A stretch of 23,013 bases of DNA from a virus. Where the stretch lies: the IMG/VR virus record IMGVR_UViG_3300020351_000017, positions 1 through 23,013 of that record. One strand, written 5' to 3'. Shown here piece by piece: positions 7,066-14,933 of this stretch. Each line of letters opens with the position of its first letter. Position 1 is the first letter of the stretch. A program made the translations under genes and the position numbers. A model generated the notes under the pieces. The model had not been told where the DNA came from. It searched no databases and saw only the letters and a program-made list of their open reading frames with translations.

Positions 7066-7332
7066 ATGTCTGTTATAGGTAAAGCAGCTAAGCATTTAAT
7101 GAAAAAGAAAAGTCGTAGCTACACTAAGAAAAAAGCTAGTAAGAAAACTAGAGTAGCTCGAAATAAAGCAAAAAAGCATAAAGATTGGGAACATGACTTA
7201 GCTTCAGAAGAATTTGCTTATAAAAATCCAGGACAACGAATACCCAGTAAGAAAGCACTTATAGGCAAAAAACCACCTAGTAAACGAGTAGATCCAAAAA
7301 GAAAAAAGAAACATGAAATAGATCTACCATAA
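7066..7332 (+). CDS. Small polybasic protein (paralogue B)
   Basis: 88-residue, strongly basic protein and tandem paralogue of the preceding one: the N-terminal 14 residues match at 12 positions, followed again by a KKASKKTRVARNKAKK-type block. It has an additional C-terminal half with a short acidic patch (DLASEEFAYKN) and another basic block (PPSKRVDPKRKKKHE). GGAG lies eight bases before the ATG, and the gap to paralogue A is 12 bases, so the two are co-translated. Likely to bind nucleic acid; possibly packaged in the head. No catalytic motif. Confidence 0.7.
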   Translation: MSVIGKAAKHLMKKKSRSYTKKKASKKTRVARNKAKKHKDWEHDLASEEFAYKNPGQRIPSKKALIGKKPPSKRVDPKRKKKHEIDLP

Positions 7333-7347
7333 TATAGGAGTACAGTT

Positions 7348-7665
7348 ATGCCAGTATGGGCAGTAATACCTAAATTTAGTAAGCTTGTATCTGCTGCAAT
7401 GAAAAAAGCAGGAGGTACTCCTGCAGCAAGACAGAAAGTTATAAAAGAAAACCCTAGCTGGTTTAAATATATGCCTGGAAAGGCTGGAAAAAAAGCAGGT
7501 AGTACACCAGCTAAAGCTAAACCTAAAGCGACAACAGCTAAAAAGGGAAAAGGTGGTTTTAGTGAAGTACAGTTAGAAAAATACAGAGACATGTATAGAA
7601 ACAGAAAGAATGATAAAAGATGGGATCGCTTATCCCCAGATATTAAAAACAAGCTATTAAAATAG
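7348..7665 (+). CDS. Third small basic protein of the cluster
   Basis: 105-residue basic protein. It starts with a short hydrophobic segment (MPVWAVIPKFSKLVSAAMKKAGG), then an Ala/Lys/Pro-rich linker reminiscent of histone H1 tails (residues about 44-72: AGKKAGSTPAKAKPKATTAKK), and a helical C-terminus (FSEVQLEKYRDMYRNRKNDKRWDRLSPDIKNKLLK). It has the same type of upstream site (TAGGAGTACAGTT) as paralogue B (AAGGAGTATAGTT), suggesting the leader was duplicated with the genes. The protein itself is only loosely similar to A and B. A role alongside A and B in the head is inferred from position and charge. Confidence 0.7.
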   Translation: MPVWAVIPKFSKLVSAAMKKAGGTPAARQKVIKENPSWFKYMPGKAGKKAGSTPAKAKPKATTAKKGKGGFSEVQLEKYRDMYRNRKNDKRWDRLSPDIKNKLLK

Positions 7666-7673
7666 GAGGAACT

Positions 7674-8306
7674 ATGGAAGATGTGAAGTTAACACCAATT
7701 GATCAAATGACTCAGGACGAACTCAAACAAGAGTTAAAAGAGTATGGAGTTGTGTTTCACCATAAAACAGGTCAAGCTAAATTAGCGGAATTACTAGCTG
7801 ATGTTAGAAAAAATCCTGAAAGCATGGTACAGGATTTTGATAATGAAGACGTAGCTACAGATCGCCCATATGAAGGCGGTAATCCTAATGCAAGTGAAGC
7901 TGCTATAGCTGCAGCTACTAAAGCAATGAAACGAACTGGAGAACAAGAAGCATTAAAATTAGTTCGTATTGTAGTTACTCCTAATGATCCACTTATGAGT
8001 AGTTACCCTGGCCTTATATTTACAGTAGGAGCTTCTGGCCTTAATAACGGAAGAATGATTAAGAAATTTGTTCCATTTAATAACGAAGAAGGCTGGCATG
8101 TTCCTAATATTATTTATAATCAGATAAAACATGCTGAGATGCAAAAGTTTAAAACTGTTACTCGTCCTAATGGTGAGAAAGTATTAGAGCCTTACATTAC
8201 TCAAAAATTTAACGTACGAGTATTGGATCCCCTTACTAAAGAAGAATTGGAAAGACTAGCTGCCGCTCAAGCAGCTAATCCAGCATTCCATACGGGAGAT
8301 AACTAA
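7674..8306 (+). CDS. Head-associated protein with N-terminal HeH/SAP-like motif
   Basis: 210-residue protein. Residues about 10-45 (MTQDELKQELKEYGVVF ... TGQAKLAELLADV) have the helix-extended loop-helix pattern of HeH/LEM/SAP motifs, which phages often place on small virion or DNA-associated proteins. Residues 95-190 form a predicted beta-rich domain (KLVRIVVTPNDP ... GLIFTVGASGLNNGRMIKKFVPF ... EGWHVPNIIYNQIKHAEMQKF), ending in a helix (LTKEELERLAAAQAANP). A strong AGGAGG precedes the ATG; the stop overlaps the next start as TAATG. Its place after the capsid genes suggests a head or neck protein. Family not named with confidence. Confidence 0.65.
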   Translation: MEDVKLTPIDQMTQDELKQELKEYGVVFHHKTGQAKLAELLADVRKNPESMVQDFDNEDVATDRPYEGGNPNASEAAIAAATKAMKRTGEQEALKLVRIVVTPNDPLMSSYPGLIFTVGASGLNNGRMIKKFVPFNNEEGWHVPNIIYNQIKHAEMQKFKTVTRPNGEKVLEPYITQKFNVRVLDPLTKEELERLAAAQAANPAFHTGDN

Positions 8307-8830
8307 TGGCTATTACTATTGCTGATTTAACTGCTGGAGTTGCTACTGATGCTAATAACGTAGTAACAGGTACAGGTGTATTTGATGATCTAATGGAAAC
8401 AGTAAATGCACATATGGCCGCTCAATTTAATTTAGGTCGTATTACTGGCAGTGACTACGCAACAGTGTATTTGACCGCTATGCAAGCAGCTGTTCAGCAA
8501 GCTGTAGCTTATGTAATAGGGATGCAAAAAGGCAATGCTGAAGAATCCCTACTTTTCCAAAAAGAAGTTACGGAATTTGCTCAAACTGAACAAAGTACTA
8601 AAACTGCCCCAACAACTACTTCTGTAGCAGGGAGAGCAAATAACTTGTCTACTGAACAAGCTAAAGGGTTTAAATGGAATGCCGATCAGAAATACCTTAA
8701 AACTCTATTAGACGCTTGGAGCGTAAATGTCTCAACTGCTGGTGTTGCCTCTACAGGTGTAGTTGCTCTTAATACAACTGGAACAGGTAATATTAATACG
8801 CAAATAACTAACGCAGAACCTACAGGATAA
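8306..8830 (+). CDS. Putative virion structural protein (174 aa)
   Basis: 174-residue protein starting MAITIADLTAGVATDANNVV. Residues 20-95 are helical (FDDLMETVNAHMAAQFNLGRI, then TAMQAAVQQAVAYVIGMQKG), the middle is Thr/Gln-rich, and the C-terminus (from about 140) is Ser/Thr/Val/Gly-rich, suggestive of beta structure. It has no enzyme motif. The composition and place between head genes and the large 938-aa protein suggest a neck or tail-attachment component. Translation is coupled to the upstream gene (one-base TAATG overlap). Unknown function. Confidence 0.65.
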   Translation: MAITIADLTAGVATDANNVVTGTGVFDDLMETVNAHMAAQFNLGRITGSDYATVYLTAMQAAVQQAVAYVIGMQKGNAEESLLFQKEVTEFAQTEQSTKTAPTTTSVAGRANNLSTEQAKGFKWNADQKYLKTLLDAWSVNVSTAGVASTGVVALNTTGTGNINTQITNAEPTG

Positions 8831-8835
8831 TAGCA

Positions 8836-11652
8836 ATGGGGTTTATTGCTAATATTTTTACCGCTATTGTTGATGTTGTTGTAGCGATAGTTGAAGCAGT
8901 TGTACAAGTAGTTGAGATGGTTGTGCAGTTAATTATGGTATTACTTGGGTGGGATGGGGGTTCCACCCAAATAATTGAGTATTACGAAGTTCAGAATATC
9001 CCCTTGTTTGATGATGTAGATAAGAAAAATCCCACCGCCTCCGCTATTCTTCAAAGTATCCTGGCAGATAAAGACTTAGTTAGTAGTCTTATTTATCATC
9101 TTGCGTTTCGTAGCCTTAAAGGAAACGTTAAAGAATTTATGGATTTTATTGACAATGGGAACTATTTTGAAAACTTTCCCGCAATAGAATCATATATTTT
9201 AACTATAGATTATGATGAAGTAACTGATGTATTAAATACTATTAATGGTGTCCCTTGTACAATTGAAAATGCGTATTTAAGAGCTTTATCAAAATCTGAT
9301 TGGGTTAAGTCTTGGTTACAAGATAATAAAGGATATGATGTAGGTCTTAATCGACTGGGTACCGAATATCGAGAAGTAACTACCACGCCTAGTATTCCTG
9401 CTGCGGATACTGTTAATGTCACGCCATCAGTAAATCATTTTCAAATAGATATAACTAGTGAAATGGCTACGTCAGACGATGTCTTAGTTGATATGCGGTG
9501 GTATGTTAATTTAAATACTATTGTGTATAATTCAGGCACAGACGACTATACTGTTGAAGCTTATAATGACGCTGGTGTAACAATAACCCTCCCTTATACT
9601 GTTCCATCACGACCGGGACAAGTTCATTATGTTGTAACTTATTATAGAGATGTGGATCCAAGTAGAATCTATCTATTTATTTATCAAGCAGGATCTGGAA
9701 CATATACAGATTTAGATACAATAGAGGATCCTATTGATATAGATGGCAGTACGCTTGAAGTTCTTCCCGCAGTTCCTTTAAGAATAAGTAATTCTAACTA
9801 CACTACATTTGGGGCAACTAAACAAGCAGCAATAGAAGATATATTAAAAATAATACATCTAGATGCAGCGGAAGTTCTAGACTCTATTTTAACTGACCCT
9901 GGAGTAGCAAGTAATCTAGGGGATATAGATAATATTTATGTAAATTTCGGTGTAAGAATGTGGGATACATCTCAAGCAGGTATGTCCTATTTATACAGAA
10001 TGTTTGAGAATTTATACCCAGCCCAAGGCACCACACAAGGAGATTATGATAATTCTCCAGCAGGGGATGATAAACCGCAGAATAATATCCTTACTTCGAC
10101 AGATGACAACGAATATGCATTTCAGTTTAGCTATATTACCTATACACATACCCCATTAATCGATATTGATGCTGATACTGGGAGTGTCGAAAATGGTATC
10201 TACTATTCAGATATGTCTAAATTTGGGGATGATGGACTATTAAAATATAACTACTATAGTTCCTCTGGTAAAGGGACGTATAACGTAGGGTATAAAGCGG
10301 ATAATTTAGATGAAGTACAGGATTTCTTAGATGGGAATGGGGTACCTAATCCTGGTACTACGTCTGGGGAAGCAACTAATTGGTTACAAGTAACTGAAAG
10401 AATGAGCTATAACAATCCTTCTCCTGTATTACAGGAATCTGATGGAAGTACTAGCTCATTAATATATCTAACTCCTGACGCAGTTTATGAAAATAATGGA
10501 TCTGGTGTATTACGCTTAGTTCAGCAAGCTTCAGAAGAAACAACTATAGGACAATCAATAACTTACTATTGCATTAAACCATCAGGATTAGATGCATATA
10601 CAGTTGCCCAGCCAATAGGTGCTTTAAAAGTTATTGATGGAGATACTGGTAAATTTAAAATGGTTAAATTTAACCTTGGGGCTCAACAGGATCTCATGGT
10701 TCCATTTATTCATACATTTATTAAGGATCTATCTCATGCCGAAGTTAGTAAATTATTTTTAGCAGGATGTCATGTATCTATCTATATAGCTCATTATGAA
10801 GTAATAGTCCACGCAGGCATGAGTTTTCTTACGGCCTTAGTAATGATTGTAGTTATTGTAGTTATAGTCGTAATTGCTTGGCCAACAATTAAAGCGGGTT
10901 TTGCAGCTATGAAGGCGGGTATAGCAAAATTAACATCAGCTGCACTAGCAGGAAACTTTTTAAGCGTAGCATGGACTATGTTTTTAGAAGCTATCCCTAG
11001 TATGCTTATAAAATTTGCTGCTCAGTATGTAATTCAGCTAGCAATTGAGGAGATAGCTAAGGATAACCCAGAATTAGCCATGATTCTTAATATCGTAGCC
11101 TCAGTAGCTATATCTATGTGGGATCCTGGCGTAACATTTGGGCCAACAGGTGCTCCTATAGGTACTTATGGGCATACAGGAGGAGCGACACTTGGAGCAG
11201 GAGGTGGTAGTTTAACTACGCCTTCACCTAGCACATCATGGAGTTTTAGATCTACGGGAATGAAATTTAAAAGTCTATCTTCTTTGACTTTTTTAGATTT
11301 AGCTGAAATAGCTACAAAATTTGTAACAGGTATAGGAAGTTTAGAATCTATGGCTGTAGGAGCTCTAGCTGAGACTTTAGCAGCAGATACCGCAGCATGG
11401 GGCGTAGAAAGAGCAAGTAAGTTACAGGAAATCAATGAAATGGAGAATTGGTTGGATAGTCGTAAAGCAGTGAATCTAGCACCAGTACTAACTGCACAAT
11501 GGAGAGTAGGAGGAGGACGATCTAATAATGGATTACCAGAAGGTATATCGGCTCCTGTGTATCTTGATGCTTGTATAGGAGCATATGTTCCTATGCGTAT
11601 TGATTCTACTTTTATGTATCCTTGGGATCATGATCCTTATGATTACGCATAA
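8836..11652 (+). CDS. Large virion protein with membrane-type segments
   Basis: 938-residue protein. Residues 3-39 form a long, almost uncharged Val/Ile-rich segment with scattered Glu (IFTAIVDVVVAIVEAVVQVV), and a second strongly hydrophobic helix spans about 663-682 (SFLTALVMIVVIVVIVVIAW), followed by more amphipathic helices to about 760. Between them (about 190-620) lies a beta-rich region full of Asp, Tyr and Thr. The C-terminal part has a Gly-rich linker (about 775-800) and ends with aromatic and Asp-rich residues (YPWDHDPYDYA). A protein of this size, conserved in the late cluster with buried hydrophobic helices, could be a tail/portal-vertex or ejection protein that enters the host envelope. 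I do not recognise the family. Start at 8836 has only AGGA upstream. Confidence 0.65.
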   Translation: MGFIANIFTAIVDVVVAIVEAVVQVVEMVVQLIMVLLGWDGGSTQIIEYYEVQNIPLFDDVDKKNPTASAILQSILADKDLVSSLIYHLAFRSLKGNVKEFMDFIDNGNYFENFPAIESYILTIDYDEVTDVLNTINGVPCTIENAYLRALSKSDWVKSWLQDNKGYDVGLNRLGTEYREVTTTPSIPAADTVNVTPSVNHFQIDITSEMATSDDVLVDMRWYVNLNTIVYNSGTDDYTVEAYNDAGVTITLPYTVPSRPGQVHYVVTYYRDVDPSRIYLFIYQAGSGTYTDLDTIEDPIDIDGSTLEVLPAVPLRISNSNYTTFGATKQAAIEDILKIIHLDAAEVLDSILTDPGVASNLGDIDNIYVNFGVRMWDTSQAGMSYLYRMFENLYPAQGTTQGDYDNSPAGDDKPQNNILTSTDDNEYAFQFSYITYTHTPLIDIDADTGSVENGIYYSDMSKFGDDGLLKYNYYSSSGKGTYNVGYKADNLDEVQDFLDGNGVPNPGTTSGEATNWLQVTERMSYNNPSPVLQESDGSTSSLIYLTPDAVYENNGSGVLRLVQQASEETTIGQSITYYCIKPSGLDAYTVAQPIGALKVIDGDTGKFKMVKFNLGAQQDLMVPFIHTFIKDLSHAEVSKLFLAGCHVSIYIAHYEVIVHAGMSFLTALVMIVVIVVIVVIAWPTIKAGFAAMKAGIAKLTSAALAGNFLSVAWTMFLEAIPSMLIKFAAQYVIQLAIEEIAKDNPELAMILNIVASVAISMWDPGVTFGPTGAPIGTYGHTGGATLGAGGGSLTTPSPSTSWSFRSTGMKFKSLSSLTFLDLAEIATKFVTGIGSLESMAVGALAETLAADTAAWGVERASKLQEINEMENWLDSRKAVNLAPVLTAQWRVGGGRSNNGLPEGISAPVYLDACIGAYVPMRIDSTFMYPWDHDPYDYA

Positions 11653-11659
11653 ATAGGTA

Positions 11660-11688
11660 ATGACAATTTATTTAAATAACGGTATTAT
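11660..11688 (+). promoter_or_regulatory. Sigma70-like promoter for the ejection-protein cassette
   Basis: ATGACA (11660-11665) and TATTAT (11683-11688) are separated by exactly 17 bases, 5/6 matches to both consensus boxes. Transcription would start near 11695, about 20 bases before the next ATG and upstream of its AGGAG. The spacer contains a perfect 12-base palindrome, TTATTTAAATAA (11668-11679), which could be an operator but may be chance in AT-rich DNA. This 62-base gap is the longest between coding regions on the plus strand after the capsid hairpin. Confidence 0.55.
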
Positions 11689-11714
11689 TAGGGTAATAAA
11701 GATAGGAGTTTGAT

Positions 11715-12608
11715 ATGGCAGAAAATAATATTCCTTTATGGCAACAATATATTAATCAATATGCCCGTAGAGCAAGTAGACCTACATGGGGCAGACCGCA
11801 ACAACCTCCTGGGTGGGAATATCTAGCTAATCCACAACAATCAATGCCCGCAGTGATACCCACAGATTCAGCAGGTTCATATAGTTGGGCAGATCAGAAC
11901 GCTTATTCTGTAAATCCACAAACAAAAGAAAGGTATTTACCTGGGTGGAAAGCGAATCCCTATAGTGCTACTGGTGGTGTGGATGCAAGAATGCCTAGCT
12001 ACTATGCAATGTCAGAAGGCGTAGTTCCAGATGATTGGAATTTCGGTGGTGGTGGTAGTGGTCGTGATAGATGGAAAAGTCTAGCAAGGCTTAGTGGAAA
12101 TCAAAATTTTCTTAACCTACCCACAGCAAATGAGCTAGCACAAACATACGGTAGTGCTAATATTGGTGGTAGTAGTTGGTTTGATACGGATACTGGTACT
12201 GGTACTGGTACTGGTACTGGTACTGGTACAACTAAGGATGAAGATGATCCAGATTTGTATGATCCATTTGATGTAGGTGAACCTTCAGTAGACCAGATGA
12301 GATCATCCGCTACAGGATTAATTGATCCCTCTAAGTATGGATCAGATTCAATATGGAGCGGGATTAAAGAGTGGACAGGCAAGAATCCAATGAAAGCTGC
12401 AGGTATTGGTTTAGATTTATGGAAACAAATAAACCAAAATAGAGCTTTGTCACAAAATAAAGCATATATGGATGATGTACGAAAAGCCATGGCATTTGAT
12501 CAAGCTGATGTAAATAGACGTTGGGATCTAACTATGAAAGACTACAATAGACGAGTAGCTTTAGATGATAAATTCTTAGAGTCTCAAAAATTACCTACAG
12601 CAGTTTAA
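11715..12608 (+). CDS. Putative internal virion / ejection protein (297 aa)
   Basis: 297-residue protein in two parts. Residues 1-190 are low in predicted structure, rich in Pro, Gly, Trp, Tyr, Asn and Gln, with a Gly run and the (Thr-Gly) repeat at about 160-173. The C-terminal 100 residues are helical, with a pattern IKEWTGKNPMKAAGIGLDLWKQ followed by N-x-x-A-x-x-x-N-K-A stretches as in small ejection proteins of T7-like phages (gp14-type). It begins a cassette of small protein, 688-aa protein and giant protein. It probably forms part of the channel through the envelope; this is inferred from architecture and order. AGGAG precedes the ATG and a promoter lies just upstream. Confidence 0.6.
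   Translation: MAENNIPLWQQYINQYARRASRPTWGRPQQPPGWEYLANPQQSMPAVIPTDSAGSYSWADQNAYSVNPQTKERYLPGWKANPYSATGGVDARMPSYYAMSEGVVPDDWNFGGGGSGRDRWKSLARLSGNQNFLNLPTANELAQTYGSANIGGSSWFDTDTGTGTGTGTGTGTTKDEDDPDLYDPFDVGEPSVDQMRSSATGLIDPSKYGSDSIWSGIKEWTGKNPMKAAGIGLDLWKQINQNRALSQNKAYMDDVRKAMAFDQADVNRRWDLTMKDYNRRVALDDKFLESQKLPTAV
12191..12229 (+). repeat. TACTGG hexanucleotide tandem array
   Basis: Six exact copies of TACTGG plus a partial seventh, in frame, encoding a Thr-Gly repeat within the 297-aa protein. Identical third positions in every unit indicate recent slippage-type expansion. Because the unit is six bases, copy changes alter linker length by two residues without a frameshift. Confidence 0.9.
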
Positions 12609-12618
12609 AGGAGTTATT

Positions 12619-12825
12619 ATGAGAGAACACATGTTAAATGCTTTACGAGCCTACTACACAGGGCATATTGAAAAGCATAAAATGAACATTGAAAATCTTA
12701 TAACGAATAATGTAGGTGTTGCAGAACACCCAGACCATATTGAAACTATATCGAAAGAAGTGGAATCCTTGGCTAAATACGATGAAATGCTACATATGGT
12801 AGATAAGTATTTTAGTCCAGAATAA
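12619..12825 (+). CDS. Small conserved-type phage protein (68 aa)
   Basis: 68-residue helical protein (MREHMLNALRAYYTGHIEKHKMNIENLI ... GVAEHPDHIETISKEVESLAKYDEMLHMVDKYF). It resembles a recurrent small protein of marine podo- and myoviruses with the pattern A-x-x-x-G-x-I-x-x-H-x-x-N-[IV]-x-x-[LY] ... [GV]-[IV]-[AG]-E-H-P-D, seen near structural or DNA-metabolism genes; function unknown. AAGGAG lies upstream and the gaps on both sides are about 10 bases, so it is part of the ejection cassette transcript. May be a chaperone or minor internal protein. Confidence 0.65.
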   Translation: MREHMLNALRAYYTGHIEKHKMNIENLITNNVGVAEHPDHIETISKEVESLAKYDEMLHMVDKYFSPE

Positions 12826-12834
12826 GGAGCTATC

Positions 12835-14901
12835 ATGGCAAGAACTAACTTACCAGGGAATATTTTAAAAAGCCTTAATACCAGATTATTAGGCAATTTA
12901 AAAAGTGGAGTTGATACTAATATCGACTTAATGCAGGGTCAAGCTAATCTAGCTGAGCAGGGAGTTCAACGATATGCAGATATCTCTGCACAGGATTTTC
13001 TTTCAGATATAGAAGCTGTTAATACGGGTGATCCTACACAGGATCTTTTAGCGAGAAATCAGTTAGTTCAACAAATGAAAGCAGACCCTGGTTTAATTGA
13101 TATGGGTAAAGTTAATGTAGGACTGAGAAATATTCGAAAACAAGCTCCTATTGATTATTTAAAAGGTCAAGAGGCACAAAAAGCATTTAAAACGCAACAT
13201 GATATTGACTGGGATACAAAGCACATGCGTGATCTTCCTAATCAATTTTTAGATGACGGTTCCGTAAATCCTGCTTTTCAAACAAGCTTAGAAAGTAATA
13301 TTGCCGAAGCTAGAAGAAACAATATTGCTATTCCTCAAGAAAAAGCTCTGTATCGAAGTATATTCGATAATGATCCCTTTACACTATCAGCAGATACGAC
13401 TACTACGTTAGAGAATCTATCAAAAGGTGGTGCAAAAGCATTTACTAAATCAGCACAAGCAGGTGTGATTAATAAAATAGCCGATAACATGGCTAAAAAA
13501 TATCCTGGAATAACAGACAGGTCTGTATTCAAAACTAGAGCAGGTACTTTACTAGCTAATTCTAAATACGGTCAAAATTTTACATTAGGAATTGCAGATG
13601 AAGCTACTGATACAATTGATACGCTTGCAATAGAACGAATGCAAAGTGATATAAGTAACGCTGCTCAGAATTATGGTAAAGGAACGGGAGAAGTCCTTGC
13701 TCAAAATAATAAAGTATATAGAGATAGTGTTAATGCTTTAATTACTTTTATGAATAAAAATAATATTGGAAGCGATCATCCAAACGCAAAAAATCTACAA
13801 GCTCCAATATTAAGAGCACTACAACGAGACGGCCTATCTTTAGACAGTGTTGTTAAAAACAATACTAGTTGGTTAGCAGAATTAAATAGTGGTGCAATTA
13901 AAGTTAGTACTGCACAAAGCATAAAAGGGGCAATACGTAGACACTACCAAAATCTATATCCTGAACTTACAGATGGTATTTTTGATCAGCACTACGACAA
14001 ACTCAAAAATAACGCAGGAAGTGGTATATCAGCAGCTATTACACAAGGAGCTGCGAATGCTGCAGCTAGGGCAAAGACTATTGCCATAGATATGAAGAAC
14101 AAAGAGGAATTCTGGTCAAGAGCGAACAGAGATGCAAATGCAATGGAGTATGAAACTGTTGAGGGTCATATTACTAGATCGTTAATGGAACAACTTAAAA
14201 GCGACTATAAAGATGAAGACTTTGACCCAGGTACTGGGATGGAACTTCAGGAATCAATAAGAAGGACTAAAAATCTATATGATTATGCTATAGGTCGAAA
14301 ACTTCCTGAAAGCGGCCCCGAAAGGGATGCTTATAATTTAGCTCTTAAACGAACAATGCTAAATAGTGTTACTTGGGACACAAAATTCACAGTCGGAGGA
14401 TATACTGTAGTAAAAGCTGATTTCGGAATGGTAGGCGCCCCAGGGAATATAAGTCCTGAATGGTGGGATAATTTTCCAAATAAAGTAGATCTGTATAATA
14501 GATTTAAAGAGAATATTATACCTGCTAACGCTCTTAGAAAAGCTGAGAAAAATGAAAGAAAACTTAAAGAAGGATCTAAAAGCCTAATAACGGCAACCAA
14601 TGACGCTCTTAAAAGTGTTAAATCACAAACACCACAAATATCAAAGTCTAGGGTTAGTTCTACTTATTCACAAGGTCTTGATCCACTATATCAATTTTCA
14701 CAAGGAGGAGTAGGAAATCGTTATCAACCATCTACTACTGGTCAACCAATTCCAAGTCAGAATACAGGAGGAACTCCGACTGCAAATCCAAACGTTGTAG
14801 AATTAGACAATGGAACCTTTCAGGTAACTTTACCTAATGGTAAGACGGAAATAATAAGTAGAGAAAAAATGGCAGCCTACACTCTAATGGGTAGGCAATA
14901 A
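12835..14901 (+). CDS. Internal virion / ejection protein (688 aa)
   Basis: 688-residue protein, mostly alpha-helical and Ala/Asn/Gln/Lys-rich, without membrane segments. Its size, order (after a gp14-like small protein, before a giant transglycosylase protein) and composition match the middle ejection protein of podoviruses (T7 gp15-type, about 750 residues). It opens with MARTNLPGNILKSLNTRLLG. The region about 590-650 is a Ser/Thr/Gln/Pro linker, and the last 38 residues (651-688) form a small beta-type module (VVELDNGTFQVTLPNGKTEI) that recurs inside the giant protein. AAGGAG precedes the ATG. Expected to be packed in the head and injected to form the DNA conduit across the periplasm; the assignment is by architecture and context. 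Confidence 0.65.
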   Translation: MARTNLPGNILKSLNTRLLGNLKSGVDTNIDLMQGQANLAEQGVQRYADISAQDFLSDIEAVNTGDPTQDLLARNQLVQQMKADPGLIDMGKVNVGLRNIRKQAPIDYLKGQEAQKAFKTQHDIDWDTKHMRDLPNQFLDDGSVNPAFQTSLESNIAEARRNNIAIPQEKALYRSIFDNDPFTLSADTTTTLENLSKGGAKAFTKSAQAGVINKIADNMAKKYPGITDRSVFKTRAGTLLANSKYGQNFTLGIADEATDTIDTLAIERMQSDISNAAQNYGKGTGEVLAQNNKVYRDSVNALITFMNKNNIGSDHPNAKNLQAPILRALQRDGLSLDSVVKNNTSWLAELNSGAIKVSTAQSIKGAIRRHYQNLYPELTDGIFDQHYDKLKNNAGSGISAAITQGAANAAARAKTIAIDMKNKEEFWSRANRDANAMEYETVEGHITRSLMEQLKSDYKDEDFDPGTGMELQESIRRTKNLYDYAIGRKLPESGPERDAYNLALKRTMLNSVTWDTKFTVGGYTVVKADFGMVGAPGNISPEWWDNFPNKVDLYNRFKENIIPANALRKAEKNERKLKEGSKSLITATNDALKSVKSQTPQISKSRVSSTYSQGLDPLYQFSQGGVGNRYQPSTTGQPIPSQNTGGTPTANPNVVELDNGTFQVTLPNGKTEIISREKMAAYTLMGRQ

Positions 14902-14933
14902 TCTACTAATCTAGATATGAATAACTCAGAAAT

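Noticed and set aside
12191-12229. Tandem repeat considered as a CRISPR-like array or replication iteron
   Set aside because: Units are six bases with no spacers and lie in frame inside a gene; no AT-rich origin features or cas genes nearby.
12101-12490. Minus-strand frame with Pro-Val repeats
   Set aside because: The repeats are the TACTGG array read backwards; the plus-strand gene has a good ribosome site and coherent composition.
14785-14901. Separate small gene at the end of the 688-aa protein
   Set aside because: The module is in frame with the long protein and has no own ribosome site; better treated as a C-terminal domain.
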